Shown here in pieces: positions 8,985 to 17,323 of a stretch of 45,056 nt of DNA. Numbering within the stretch: position 1 is the first letter of the stretch; each line of letters starts with the position of its first letter. The stretch comes from JANWZL01 sp041640815 (GTDB lineage Bacteria > Pseudomonadota > Gammaproteobacteria > Burkholderiales > Thiobacillaceae). The position numbers and the translations under genes are program-made. Location of the stretch: NCBI GenBank assembly GCA_041640815.1, contig JBEPZO010000015.1:1-45056 (forward strand), read 5' to 3'. Under the pieces are notes generated by a model. That model saw only the letters and a program-made list of their open reading frames with translations. It searched no databases and had not been told where the DNA came from.

Positions 8985-9545
8985 TCAGGCATGGCCGGCA
9001 TCCTCGGACAGCATCGCCGGGTCGATGCCCAAGAGTTGCATGGCCGCCGGCAAGCGCTGTTCGGGTGGCAGGTCGAAGATCACGTCGGGATCCGCCGCCA
9101 CGGTCAGCCAGGCGTTCTGTTTGATCTCCTCCTCGAGTTGCCCTGGCCCCCAGCCCGCGTAACCCAAGGTGACCAGGATCTGCTGCGGCCCCTCACGGCG
9201 GCAGGTCGCCTCCAGGATGTCCTTGGACGTGGTGAGCCCTACCTGATCGTTGACGGCGAGGGTGGAGTTCCACGACCCAACCGGCCGATGCAAGACGAAG
9301 CCGCGCTCGACCTGTACCGGGCCGCCAAAGTAAACGGGCATCTTCGCCAGCCGCTCGTCTTCCAGCTTGAGTCCGATCTGCTCGAACAACTTGGCCAACG
9401 ACAGGTTGATGGGGCGATTGACCACGATCCCCAACGCTCCCTGCTCGCCATGATCGCAGATATAGGTGAGCGTGCCGGAAAAGTTGGGATCGACCATGTG
9501 GGGCATGGCGATCAGGAAGTGGTCGGTGAAGTTCGCGTTTTCCAT
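8985..9545 (-). CDS. yqgE: YqgE/AlgH family protein (UPF0301)
   Basis: A 186-residue cytoplasmic protein of the YqgE/AlgH family, whose biochemical function is unsettled; AlgH was first linked to alginate regulation in Pseudomonas. Recognised by HFLIAMPHM near the start, GALGIVVNRP in the middle, VYFGGPV and the GYAGWGPGQLEEE motif. The ATG at 9545 gives the family's usual length; the open frame runs on to a TTG at 9584 that would add 13 residues with no family match. It heads the minus-strand yqgE-ruvX-pyrRBX-lon-usp run and is divergent from phrB. Confidence 0.9.
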   Translation of the reverse strand: MENANFTDHFLIAMPHMVDPNFSGTLTYICDHGEQGALGIVVNRPINLSLAKLFEQIGLKLEDERLAKMPVYFGGPVQVERGFVLHRPVGSWNSTLAVNDQVGLTTSKDILEATCRREGPQQILVTLGYAGWGPGQLEEEIKQNAWLTVAADPDVIFDLPPEQRLPAAMQLLGIDPAMLSEDAGHA

Positions 9546-9593
9546 CGAAATGCCGGAAGCCAGACACAGCCGCCGCCAGGTCAAGGGCTACAG

Positions 9594-9618
9594 GCGATCG
9601 CAAGCGTCGGGCGATCGC
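9594..9618. repeat. Two GCGATCGC palindromes in the yqgE 5' region
   Basis: The self-complementary octamer GCGATCGC occurs at 9594-9601 and again at 9611-9618, 17 bp centre to centre. Both lie between the likely yqgE promoter and its ATG. The octamer matches the HIP1 motif common in cyanobacteria, but two copies in a GC-rich genome may be chance. They could also be a paired protein-binding site or part of an mRNA hairpin. Function is unknown. Confidence 0.4.
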
Positions 9619-9629
9619 TTCCAAATATG

Positions 9630-9657
9630 ATTGTAACCCCCATGGCCGGCGACGCAA
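9630..9657 (-). promoter_or_regulatory. Candidate sigma-70 promoter for the yqgE-pyr-lon run
   Basis: On the minus strand TTGCGT (9652-9657) and TACAAT (9630-9635) are separated by 16 bp, with the -10 matching consensus at five of six bases. It points into yqgE, 85 bp upstream of its ATG. It is the only reasonable promoter seen ahead of the seven-gene minus-strand run. Confidence 0.4.
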
Positions 9658-9699
9658 AATCGCCGCCTAATATCGACCCAGCTAATCGTTACGCCCACC

Positions 9700-11121
9700 A
9701 TGCCCGGCGCTGAAACCGCCCTCGTTTGGTTCCGCCGCGACCTGCGCCTGACCGACAACGCTGCCCTGCATGCAGCCCTGGCCAGTGCCAATACGGTGTA
9801 TGCGGTCTTCGTCTTCGACACCGAGATCCTCGATCGGCTCGTCGAGCGGCGCGATCGGCGCGTCGAATTCATCTGGGAGTCGGTCGCCGCGCTCAAGGCC
9901 GAGCTCGAGCGCCATGGCGCAAGCCTTTATGTCCTGCATGGCTCAGCGCGCGCGCTCCTCCCTGAGCTTGCCGCTCGACTCGGGGTGGCGCAGGTGCACG
10001 CGGCACGGGATTACGAGCCCGACGCCCGCGCGCGCGATCAGGCGGTGGCGCAGGCGCTGGCGGCGCAAGGCCGACGCCTCGTGCTGCACAAGGATCAGGT
10101 CGTGTTCGAGGCCGACGAGCTGCTCACCCGCGCCGGCCGCCCCTTCCATGTCTATACGCCCTACCGACGCGCTTGGCTCGCCCGCCTCGCCCCAGAGCAC
10201 CTTACCGCCTATCCCTCGCGGGCGCGCTTGGACCGTCTGGCAAGGCTTTCCCCACTGCCCATGCCCACACTCGAAGCGCTCGGCTTTAAACCCACCAACT
10301 TGCGCGCGCTCGGGATCCGCCCCGGTGAGGCGGGTGCACAGGCGCTGCTCACGGACTTCCTGCAACGCATCGACCGCTACCACGAACGGCGCGACTATCC
10401 CGCCCTTAAAGGCCCGTCTTATCTCTCCGTGCATCTGCGCTTCGGCACGGTGAGCGTGCGTGAACTTGCGCGCCTAGCCCTCGAGCGCGACAGCGAGGGG
10501 GCGCGCGTGTGGCTGGCGGAGCTCGTCTGGCGCGAGTTCTACCAGATGCTCATCTGGCACTACCCCGAGACGACGCAACACGCCTTCCAGCGCAAGTTCG
10601 ACCACATCGCCTGGCCCAACCCGCCCGGCCATTTTGCGGCCTGGTGCGCGGCGCGCACCGGCTATCCCATCGTCGATGCCGCCATGCGCCAGCTCCTCGA
10701 GACCGGCTACATGCACAACCGCCTGCGCATGATTGCCGCCAGCTTCCTGGTGAAGGACCTGCATGTGGACTGGCGGCTCGGGGAGCGCTACTTCGCCGAC
10801 AAGCTCATCGACTACGACCAGGCCGCCAACGTCGGCGGCTGGCAATGGGCCGCCGGCGTGGGCACCGACGCCCAGCCCTGGTTTCGCATCTTCAACCCGG
10901 TCGCTCAGTCGGAACGCTACGACCCGGAGGGCCGCTTCATCCGCCGTTATCTGCCCGAGCTCGCCAACGTGCCGACGCGCTACCTGCATGCGCCTTGGCG
11001 CATGTCGCCTGTGCAGCAGCAGGCCTGCGGCGTGGTCATCGGCCGCGACTATCCGCCGCCCATCGTCGACCACGCCCAGGCCCGCGAGGTCACCCTGGCC
11101 CTGTTCAAGGGTGCGCAATGA
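9700..11121 (+). CDS. phrB: Deoxyribodipyrimidine photolyase (class I type)
   Basis: Light-driven repair of UV-induced pyrimidine dimers in DNA. The 473-residue protein has the N-terminal antenna Rossmann domain opening with ALVWFRRDLRLTDNAAL, and a C-terminal FAD domain with ELVWREFYQMLIW, MHNRLRMI, and the strongly conserved DYDQAANVGGWQWAAGVGTD and AQPWFRIFNP signature. Length matches class I CPD photolyases (about 470). No clear Shine-Dalgarno precedes the ATG. The stop codon overlaps the start of the DOMON-like gene (ATGA), so at least three genes appear to form one operon. Confidence 0.95.
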   Translation: MPGAETALVWFRRDLRLTDNAALHAALASANTVYAVFVFDTEILDRLVERRDRRVEFIWESVAALKAELERHGASLYVLHGSARALLPELAARLGVAQVHAARDYEPDARARDQAVAQALAAQGRRLVLHKDQVVFEADELLTRAGRPFHVYTPYRRAWLARLAPEHLTAYPSRARLDRLARLSPLPMPTLEALGFKPTNLRALGIRPGEAGAQALLTDFLQRIDRYHERRDYPALKGPSYLSVHLRFGTVSVRELARLALERDSEGARVWLAELVWREFYQMLIWHYPETTQHAFQRKFDHIAWPNPPGHFAAWCAARTGYPIVDAAMRQLLETGYMHNRLRMIAASFLVKDLHVDWRLGERYFADKLIDYDQAANVGGWQWAAGVGTDAQPWFRIFNPVAQSERYDPEGRFIRRYLPELANVPTRYLHAPWRMSPVQQQACGVVIGRDYPPPIVDHAQAREVTLALFKGAQ

Positions 11122-11657
11122 GCGTGCATCCCCTAAACCCCCACCCACGCACCCCCGCCCCCTGGCTCGATGCCATCGAGGTCGACATCCGGCGCGCTGC
11201 CTCCGGAATGCTCGCCTTACGCTATGTCCTGCACGGCGATCTGACCCAGCTGCGCTTGCCGTCGCCGTCCGAACCCCAGCGGGCCGACGGTCTATGGTGC
11301 CACACCTGCTGTGAGCTCTTCCTCGCCCTGCCTGGGCAATGCGGCTATCGCGAGTACAATTTCTCCCCGAGCGGGGCATGGCAGGCCTATGACTTCGACG
11401 ACTACCGCAGCCGCCGCGGGCTGGCCGCGGTGCAAGCGCCGAGCATCGCCAGCGCCGCGACACCGGCAAGCTTTAAGCTGGGTGTCGTCCTGCCCACGGC
11501 CGATCTGCCTGGCTATCCCCGCCTGCGGTTGGGCCTCGCTGTCGTCGTCGAATCCCGCGGCGGCGGTCTATCCTACTGGGCCTTGCGCCACCCCCTGCCT
11601 AAGCCCGATTTCCATCACCCCGCCGCCTTCGCCCTGGAGCTTGACCTTACCCCATGA
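11118..11657 (+). CDS. DOMON-like domain protein
   Basis: A 179-residue protein resembling the DOMON-like family sometimes called DOMON_murB-like: an early WLDAIEVDIRR strand, WCHTCCELFLAL, then YREYNFSPSGAWQAYDFDDYR, and a late beta-rich half. Members are expected to form a beta-sandwich that may bind sugar or haem; no enzymatic role is known to me. There is no signal peptide, so it is probably cytoplasmic. The ATG overlaps the photolyase stop by 4 bp, with AAGG seven bases upstream, and its own stop overlaps the next ATG by 4 bp. Coupling to a NamZ-type enzyme hints at cell-wall sugar handling (inference). Confidence 0.7.
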   Translation: MSVHPLNPHPRTPAPWLDAIEVDIRRAASGMLALRYVLHGDLTQLRLPSPSEPQRADGLWCHTCCELFLALPGQCGYREYNFSPSGAWQAYDFDDYRSRRGLAAVQAPSIASAATPASFKLGVVLPTADLPGYPRLRLGLAVVVESRGGGLSYWALRHPLPKPDFHHPAAFALELDLTP

Positions 11658-12859
11658 TCACCGGACTCGAACGCCTGCTCACTGAGCCGGTGCTGCGCCG
11701 CCCGCTCGCCGGCCGGCGCCTTGCCCTGCTCGCCCACCCCGCCTCGGTCACCGCCGACCTCACCCATGCCCTCGACGCCCTGGCCGCCCTACCCGAGCTC
11801 AGGCTCACCGCCGCCTTCGGCCCGCAACACGGCCTGCGCGGCGACAAGCAGGACAACATGGTGGAATCGCCCGATTTCGTCGACCCGGTGCATGGCATCC
11901 CGGTCTATAGCCTCTACGGCGAGGTGCGCCGGCCGACCGCGGCGATGCTCGAGACCTTCGACGTGCTGCTGGTGGACCTGCAGGACCTCGGCTGCCGCGT
12001 CTATACCTACCTCACCACCTTGCGCTATGTGCTGGAGGCCGCCGCCGCGCACGGCAAGGCGGTGTGGGTGCTCGATCGCCCCAATCCGGTCGGCCGCCCG
12101 ATCGAGGGGCTTACCCTGCGCGCCGGCTGGGAGAGCTTCGTCGGCGCCGGCCCGCTGCCCATGCGGCATGGCCTCACCCTGGGCGAGCTGGGACTATGGC
12201 TCAAGCGCCGCCTTGAGCTCGACCTGGACTACCGCGTGGTCAAGATGCAGGGTTGGCGGCCGGATGCCGCACCGGGTCATGGCTGGCCAATGGGCGAGCG
12301 CAGCTGGGTCAACCCCAGCCCCAATGCCCCCAACCTCTGGATGGCGCGCTGCTACCCCGGCACGGTGATGCTCGAGGGCACGACCCTGTCCGAGGGGCGC
12401 GGCACTACCCGGCCGCTGGAGCTCTTTGGCGCCCCCGACCTCGAGCCGCGCCGGCTCATTGCCGAGATGCAGCGCCTCGCCCCGCAATGGTTGCAGGGCT
12501 GTCGCCTGCGCCCCTGCTGGTTCGAACCGACCTTTCACAAGCACAGCGGCGCGCTTTGCGCCGGCGTGCAGATCCACGTCGATGCCGGCGCCTACGACCA
12601 CGCCGCCTTCCGGCCCTGGCGCCTGATGGCGCTCACCTTCAAGGCGATCCGCCGCTTGCATCCCGACTACCCCCTGTGGCGCGATTTCCCCTACGAATAC
12701 GAGTACGAGCGGCTGGCCATCGACCTGATCAACGGCAGCGACCTGTTGCGCCGCTGGGTAGACGATGCAGCGGCGCAGCCCGGCGACCTGGACGCCCTGG
12801 CCAAAGCGGACGAGGCGGCGTGGGAAGGCGAGCGCCAGGCGTACCTGCTTTATGCCTGA
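11654..12859 (+). CDS. DUF1343 protein, NamZ-type exo-muramidase
   Basis: A 401-residue protein of the DUF1343 family (COG3876). The Bacillus subtilis member NamZ removes N-acetylmuramic acid from the non-reducing end of peptidoglycan fragments. Recognisable blocks are LLAHPASVTADLTHALD, FGPQHGLRGDKQDNM, VYSLYGEVRRPT, DVLLVDLQDLGCRVYTY and FPYEYEYERLAIDLINGS. No signal peptide is visible, so it would act on recycled muropeptides in the cytoplasm, unlike secreted homologues. It is the last gene of the photolyase/DOMON cluster, joined by an ATGA overlap. The family is certain; the exact substrate is inferred. Confidence 0.85.
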   Translation: MITGLERLLTEPVLRRPLAGRRLALLAHPASVTADLTHALDALAALPELRLTAAFGPQHGLRGDKQDNMVESPDFVDPVHGIPVYSLYGEVRRPTAAMLETFDVLLVDLQDLGCRVYTYLTTLRYVLEAAAAHGKAVWVLDRPNPVGRPIEGLTLRAGWESFVGAGPLPMRHGLTLGELGLWLKRRLELDLDYRVVKMQGWRPDAAPGHGWPMGERSWVNPSPNAPNLWMARCYPGTVMLEGTTLSEGRGTTRPLELFGAPDLEPRRLIAEMQRLAPQWLQGCRLRPCWFEPTFHKHSGALCAGVQIHVDAGAYDHAAFRPWRLMALTFKAIRRLHPDYPLWRDFPYEYEYERLAIDLINGSDLLRRWVDDAAAQPGDLDALAKADEAAWEGERQAYLLYA

Positions 12860-12918
12860 GGCCCAACAGCCAGACCGCCGTTTGCCGCATCTGGGGCGGC
12901 GCCCAGCGCGGCGTAAGG

Positions 12919-13866
12919 CTACGGCGGGGGTGAAGTCTCTGCCTGGCTGGTGCGCAGGCCTTCGCGCACCGTCGGATACTTGAGCCGGAATCGCAGCTCC
13001 CGCTTGATGCGCCGGTTGGCTAGGCGCCGCGATTCGCTCAAGAAGGTGCGCATCGCCGGCGTGACCGCCGCCATCACCGCCTCTTTGGCCAGACGCGGCG
13101 GGCGTGGCAGACCGAGATGGTCGGCGACGATATCGAACCAGTCGCCCATCTTGAGGTCGCTGTCATCCACGGCGTTGTAGATGCGGTTGGGCTTGCCGCG
13201 AAACAGCGCCAGGACGGCCAAGCGGGCGAGGTCGTCGGCATGGATGTGGTTGGTGTAGATGTCCGCCTCCGGCCGCAGCGCCGGCAACCCTTGCCGCACG
13301 CGCGCCTCCGGCATGCGGTCTTGGGCATAGATGCCCGGCGCGCGCAGGATGGTAAGCCGCCGGCCACTACGCCCCGCCCAGCGGCGTAGGCGGCGCTCCG
13401 CATCGGCGCGTCGCTTGGCGCGGCTGTTACCGGGTTTGATCGGCCGCGTCTCCTCGACCTGCGCGCCGCCGCAGTCGCCATAGACGCCGCTCGTGCTGAT
13501 GTAGATCACGGCACGCGGTCGCAGCCCATTGTTTCCAAGCCGATACACTTGTCGCTTTAGGCCGCCGCCGGTATCAACGCGTGCTAGACTTCGCTGCCCG
13601 AGGGCGGCGATGAGTCGAGCCGTGCGGGGATCGGTCTCGCCTTGCGCGGGCGGGGGGGCGAAATGCAACACGGCATCGGCCAGGGCGGTCAAACGGCCAA
13701 GGCTTGCGCGCTCGTCCAGGTCGGCGATCACCGGCACGGCGCCGGCCGCGCGCAGGGCAGCTGAGCGCTCGGCATTGCGGATCAAGCCATAGACCCTGGC
13801 GCGGCCCTTGAGCAGTCGGGCCGCACGTAAGCCGACGTCGCCACACCCGACGATGAGGATACGCAT
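12919..13866 (-). CDS. NAD(P)-dependent epimerase/dehydratase-like SDR
   Basis: A 315-residue atypical short-chain dehydrogenase. The Rossmann motif is GCGDVGLRAARLL at residues 7-19. VIYISTSGVYGDCGG near residue 120 carries the serine and tyrosine of the active-site strand, and LRAPGIY and IYTNHIHADDLARL follow as in extended SDRs. The usual YxxxK lysine is not evident, so it may be non-catalytic or use a variant site. Related proteins (YeeZ type) have unknown substrates. The start codon lies only 26 bp from the divergent flavin reductase gene. No good Shine-Dalgarno is seen. Confidence 0.78.
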   Translation of the reverse strand: MRILIVGCGDVGLRAARLLKGRARVYGLIRNAERSAALRAAGAVPVIADLDERASLGRLTALADAVLHFAPPPAQGETDPRTARLIAALGQRSLARVDTGGGLKRQVYRLGNNGLRPRAVIYISTSGVYGDCGGAQVEETRPIKPGNSRAKRRADAERRLRRWAGRSGRRLTILRAPGIYAQDRMPEARVRQGLPALRPEADIYTNHIHADDLARLAVLALFRGKPNRIYNAVDDSDLKMGDWFDIVADHLGLPRPPRLAKEAVMAAVTPAMRTFLSESRRLANRRIKRELRFRLKYPTVREGLRTSQAETSPPP

Positions 13867-13892
13867 TTGAGTTTGACGAAAGGAAGCAGGGG

Positions 13893-14942
13893 ATGTCTTA
13901 TCAGGTGACCATACGGCCCAGCGGCCATCAGTTTAGCGTGGAACGCGGCCAAACCGTCCTCGAGGCAGCGCTCAACGCCGGCTTCGCCCTGCCCTACGGC
14001 TGCCGCAATGGGGCCTGCGGTGCCTGCAAGGGCAAGGTTCTCGAGGGCCAGGTGGACTATGGCGCGGCGCAAGAAAGCGCGCTCACCGCCGAGGACCGGA
14101 AGCAGGGCTTCGCCCTGTTCTGCTGTGCCCGCCCGCTGAGCGACCTCACCATCGAGGTCAAGGAGATCTCTGCGGTCAAGGACATCCCGGTCAAGACCCT
14201 GCCCTGTCGGGTCGAGCGGCTGAAGAAGCTCTGTCACGACGTCATGGGCATCTGGCTCAAGCTGCCCGCGAGCGAGCGGCTGCAGTTTTTGCCGGGGCAG
14301 TATATCGATTTCCTGTTGAAGGATGGTCGGCGGCGCAGTTTTTCCCTTGCCAATGCGCCTGAGGAGGACGCCTTGCTGGAGTTGCACGTGCGCTACGTGC
14401 CAGGCGGCTTCTTCACCGAGCACATCTTCAACACCATGAAGGTGAAAGACATCCTGCGCATCAACGGCCCCTTGGGCAGCTTCTTCTTGCGCGCCTCCGA
14501 CAAGCCCGCCATCTTCGTCGCTGGCGGCACCGGTTTTGCGCCGATCAAGAGCATCCTCACCCATGCCTTCCATCATAGGCTCGAGCGGCAAATGGTGTTG
14601 TACTGGGGGGCGCGCGCGGTGCGCGACCTCTACCTGCCCGAGCTGCCCGCCCGCTGGCAGCAAGAACATGACAACTTCCGGTTCATCCCGGTCATCCAGT
14701 CACCGCTGCCAGACGAGCAATGGACGGGACGCACCGGTCACGTGCACGAGGCGGTGTTGGCCGATCATGCCGATTTGTCCGGCTACCAGGTCTATGCCTG
14801 CGGCTCGCCTGCGATGGTGGCCGCGGCGCGACGCGATTTCCTCGCGCGCGGGCTGCCGGCAGAGGAGTTTTATTCCGACGCCTTTGACTATCAAAGCAAG
14901 CCGTCAGCCGAGAGCGAAACCGGTGCAGCGTCGCGCGCTTGA
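13893..14942 (+). CDS. 2Fe-2S ferredoxin-NAD(P)H flavin reductase
   Basis: A 349-residue electron-transfer flavoprotein, often annotated as CDP-6-deoxy-3,4-glucoseen reductase in betaproteobacteria. The N-terminal plant-type ferredoxin domain binds 2Fe-2S through Cys37, Cys42 and Cys45 plus Cys77 or Cys78. It is followed by an FAD domain (RRSFSLAN) and an NAD domain (GGTGFAPI, then CGSPAM). It should pass electrons from NAD(P)H to a partner oxygenase or dehydratase, which is not encoded nearby. A strong AGGAAGCAGGGG ribosome site precedes the ATG. The last 52 bp overlap the convergent hemY gene. The deoxysugar label is probably only a homology name. Confidence 0.87.
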   Translation: MSYQVTIRPSGHQFSVERGQTVLEAALNAGFALPYGCRNGACGACKGKVLEGQVDYGAAQESALTAEDRKQGFALFCCARPLSDLTIEVKEISAVKDIPVKTLPCRVERLKKLCHDVMGIWLKLPASERLQFLPGQYIDFLLKDGRRRSFSLANAPEEDALLELHVRYVPGGFFTEHIFNTMKVKDILRINGPLGSFFLRASDKPAIFVAGGTGFAPIKSILTHAFHHRLERQMVLYWGARAVRDLYLPELPARWQQEHDNFRFIPVIQSPLPDEQWTGRTGHVHEAVLADHADLSGYQVYACGSPAMVAAARRDFLARGLPAEEFYSDAFDYQSKPSAESETGAASRA

Positions 14943-15442
14943 GCGGCGCGGCGCTCGAGCTCGAGGCTGATGACCCGGTGTGCCGCGGCGAACTCGCCTT
15001 GCTCGGTGGGCACGGCATCGAGTAGGGCCTGGGCTGCCGCCGTCTGGCCCAATTGCAGCGCCGCTTGCGCACCCACCAAAGCGGCGAGCGGCAGCGGCGT
15101 GTGATCCAGGCTCTGGCGAGCGAGCTTCAGTGCCTGCGCGTGCTCGCCGGCCAGCAGGGCGGCTGTCGCCAGTTTGAGCGCCTCCTCGGCCTCATCGAGC
15201 CGCCGCCGCATCCGCCAGGCCTTGACATCCCGCGGCAGGCGCAACGTGGTGCGCAAGACCCGCATCAGGACGTAGAACAGAATGTGGGACAGGAGCAAGA
15301 TCAGCGCCAGCAGGGCGAGCGACATCTCCACCCGCCATGGGGGGTAGACGGCCAGCACATAGCCGTGATCCGCCTGCAACACCAGGGCCAGGGCCAATGC
15401 CAGCAGCGCGAACAGGACGACCCAGAACAGAACGCGCCTCAC
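14891..15442 (-). CDS. hemY: HemY-like membrane protein, short form
   Basis: A 183-residue protein matching the N-terminal half of proteobacterial HemY: two membrane segments (about residues 4-23 and 40-64), then a conserved cytoplasmic start (LRLPRDVKAWRMRRRLDEAEE) and roughly two TPR-like helices. HemY proteins in relatives are usually about 400 residues, so the C-terminal TPR half is missing. The GTG start overlaps the hemX stop (GTGA). The 3' end runs 52 bp into the oppositely oriented flavin reductase gene. HemY is tied to haem synthesis by genetics; its reaction is unknown. It may be a functional short form or a truncated remnant. Confidence 0.75.
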   Translation of the reverse strand: MRRVLFWVVLFALLALALALVLQADHGYVLAVYPPWRVEMSLALLALILLLSHILFYVLMRVLRTTLRLPRDVKAWRMRRRLDEAEEALKLATAALLAGEHAQALKLARQSLDHTPLPLAALVGAQAALQLGQTAAAQALLDAVPTEQGEFAAAHRVISLELERRAAQARDAAPVSLSADGLL

Positions 15443-16536
15443 CCCGCCTTGCCCTCCGTCGTCAAGCGCATCCCACGCAGGGCCCGCATGCTGTCGGTCA
15501 GATCGGCCTCTTGCTGCGCGACGGGCAATGCCGCCAGTTCGCGCAGACTCGCGAGCATCGACTGGGTGAGGGCATCCTGGGGATGGAAATGGCGCGCGAT
15601 CCACCCCTGAGCGAGGGCGAGATCGCTGCGGAAGCTCGCCTCATCGCGATTGAGCATGGCCAGCCTCGCCGCCAGCAGTCTGAGCTTCAGATTCTCCTTG
15701 AGGAACCAGGCTTGCTCGGGCGCGACGAGGGCCGCATCGGGCTGGTCCATGCGCCGCACGCGCACGAGTTGGCCGAGTTCCGCCACGGCCTGCTGCCACA
15801 GCCGCTGCCAGCGGTCCGCCGAGGCCGCGGGCGGCAGGGCCGGAGCGGCCGGCGATGGCTCGCTCGCCAGCTTGAGTTTGTCCACGTTCTGCACCAGCAC
15901 GTCCAGCCGGGCGTTGATACCGGCGATGTCTGCCGCTGGCAGCAACTTCAGGCGCGCGATGTCTCGGCCAATGGCCTCCTGCAGGTGGGCGAATTGGGGC
16001 TTGCCCAGGCGGGCAAGCCGCGCCTCGGCCGCCTCCAGGGCGATGAGGGCGGCGCGCACATTGCCCGCCAGTTTCAGCTGCTGCTGCGCCAGCAGGAGGG
16101 TCTGCTCGATGTCGGCCAGCACGCGTTCGTCTTGGCTGCGCGCCAACTCCTGGTACATGGCGGCCAGGGCCAGCTGTTGGCTCTGGGTCTCCTGGGCGCG
16201 GCTTTCCAGGGCAGCGATGCGGACGGTCAAATCGCTCAAGATCGCGTTCGCTTCGCGCGCCGCATTGCGGGCCTCGCGCCCGGCCATGTCCAACTCGCCG
16301 ATGCGCCGGGCAAGCTGCAGCTCCATATCCTTCAGCCGGCTCAAGGTGTTCCAGCCCACGCCGATGACCGCCAATACGGCGAGGGCGGCGAGGACCAGGG
16401 CTGGGTTGAGCCAGCTCGGTCGGGCATGCGGCGGCGAGGCCATCGGCGCTGGCGCGGCAGGGCCAGCGGCCTCCGGCGGCAGGGCCGCCGGGTTCGGACT
16501 TGGCGGGTTCGCCGCTGGCGCCTCAGGCGTGGCCAT
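15439..16536 (-). CDS. hemX: HemX-like membrane protein
   Basis: A 365-residue HemX family protein: an alanine- and proline-rich cytoplasmic N-terminus, a single membrane helix near residues 48-66 (LVLAALAVLAVIGVGWNTL), then a long helical, probably coiled-coil periplasmic domain. It is often labelled uroporphyrinogen-III C-methyltransferase, but the SAM-binding methyltransferase domain of CysG/CobA is absent, so that name should not be taken as activity. The start overlaps the hemD end by 14 bp and the stop overlaps the hemY start, so hemD, hemX and hemY are translationally coupled. Confidence 0.88.
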   Translation of the reverse strand: MATPEAPAANPPSPNPAALPPEAAGPAAPAPMASPPHARPSWLNPALVLAALAVLAVIGVGWNTLSRLKDMELQLARRIGELDMAGREARNAAREANAILSDLTVRIAALESRAQETQSQQLALAAMYQELARSQDERVLADIEQTLLLAQQQLKLAGNVRAALIALEAAEARLARLGKPQFAHLQEAIGRDIARLKLLPAADIAGINARLDVLVQNVDKLKLASEPSPAAPALPPAASADRWQRLWQQAVAELGQLVRVRRMDQPDAALVAPEQAWFLKENLKLRLLAARLAMLNRDEASFRSDLALAQGWIARHFHPQDALTQSMLASLRELAALPVAQQEADLTDSMRALRGMRLTTEGKAG

Positions 16537-17314
16537 GGGCGAAATGCTCCGTCAACGCCTGGAGCACGCCGTCCTCTCCCGCCGGCGTGACGATGATCTG
16601 GCTTAACCCCAAGGCGCGGGCGTGCTCGGCGATGCGCGGGTGGGGGACGAACAGCGGGGTTCCCGCTGGCAAAGCGCGCTGCTTCTCAGGCAGCTGGGCG
16701 AAGAGCCCATCGAGGCTGTCGCGGCTGAAGGCGGTGAGCGCATGGATGCGTCCCGCGGCCCAGGCCTGCAGCACGGGGCGGATGTCCGCCTTCGGCAGCA
16801 CGCGTCGGTAACACACGGCATGCGCCACCTCGGCCCCGCGCGCCCTCAAGGTGTCTGCGAGCAGGGTCCTGCCGCCCTCGCCGCGAAAGATGGCCACCTT
16901 GCGCCCGGCCATCGCTTGCAACTGCGGCAAGGCGAGCAGGCTCTCGCTGTCGGCCTGGTCCGCGGGCATGATCACCTCTTGCACGCCACGGCGGGCGAGC
17001 TCTCGCCCGGTACCACGGCCGACGGCCGCCACCCGCGCTTGCGACGGCAAGCCGCCATGCTCGGCAATGGCTGGCCAGGCCTGCTCCACCGCCGTGGGGC
17101 TGATGAACAGCAGCCAATCGAAACGGCCGAGGTCGCTGACCACCTGGATAAACCCTTGCGCATCGGTCGGCGGCACGATCTCGAGGCCGGGCAGCCACCA
17201 GGGTTGACCACCCAGTTCGGCGATGCGCGCCATGAAGCGCCGGGCCTGCCCTTGCGGACGGGTCACCAGCACGCCGATCCCGGCCAGGGGAAGCGCTCGG
17301 GTTTTGACCACCAC
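16523..17314 (-). CDS. hemD: Uroporphyrinogen-III synthase
   Basis: Cyclises hydroxymethylbilane to uroporphyrinogen III, inverting ring D. The 263-residue protein has the loosely conserved HemD pattern: a start strand GVLVTRPQGQA, FDWLLFISPTAVEQAW near residue 65, RVAAVGRGTGREL near 95, FRGEGGRTLLADTL near 145, and LTAFSRDSLDGLF near 195. Family sequence identity is low, so context matters: it starts 9 bp after hemC and overlaps hemX by 14 bp. Cytoplasmic. Confidence 0.93.
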   Translation of the reverse strand: MVVKTRALPLAGIGVLVTRPQGQARRFMARIAELGGQPWWLPGLEIVPPTDAQGFIQVVSDLGRFDWLLFISPTAVEQAWPAIAEHGGLPSQARVAAVGRGTGRELARRGVQEVIMPADQADSESLLALPQLQAMAGRKVAIFRGEGGRTLLADTLRARGAEVAHAVCYRRVLPKADIRPVLQAWAAGRIHALTAFSRDSLDGLFAQLPEKQRALPAGTPLFVPHPRIAEHARALGLSQIIVTPAGEDGVLQALTEHFAHGHA

Positions 17315-17323
17315 CGTCTCGGT

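Noticed and set aside
15337..16590. A 417-codon plus-strand open frame across hemY and hemX.
   Set aside because: Antisense to two coupled hem genes; arginine/glutamine-rich composition typical of shadows.
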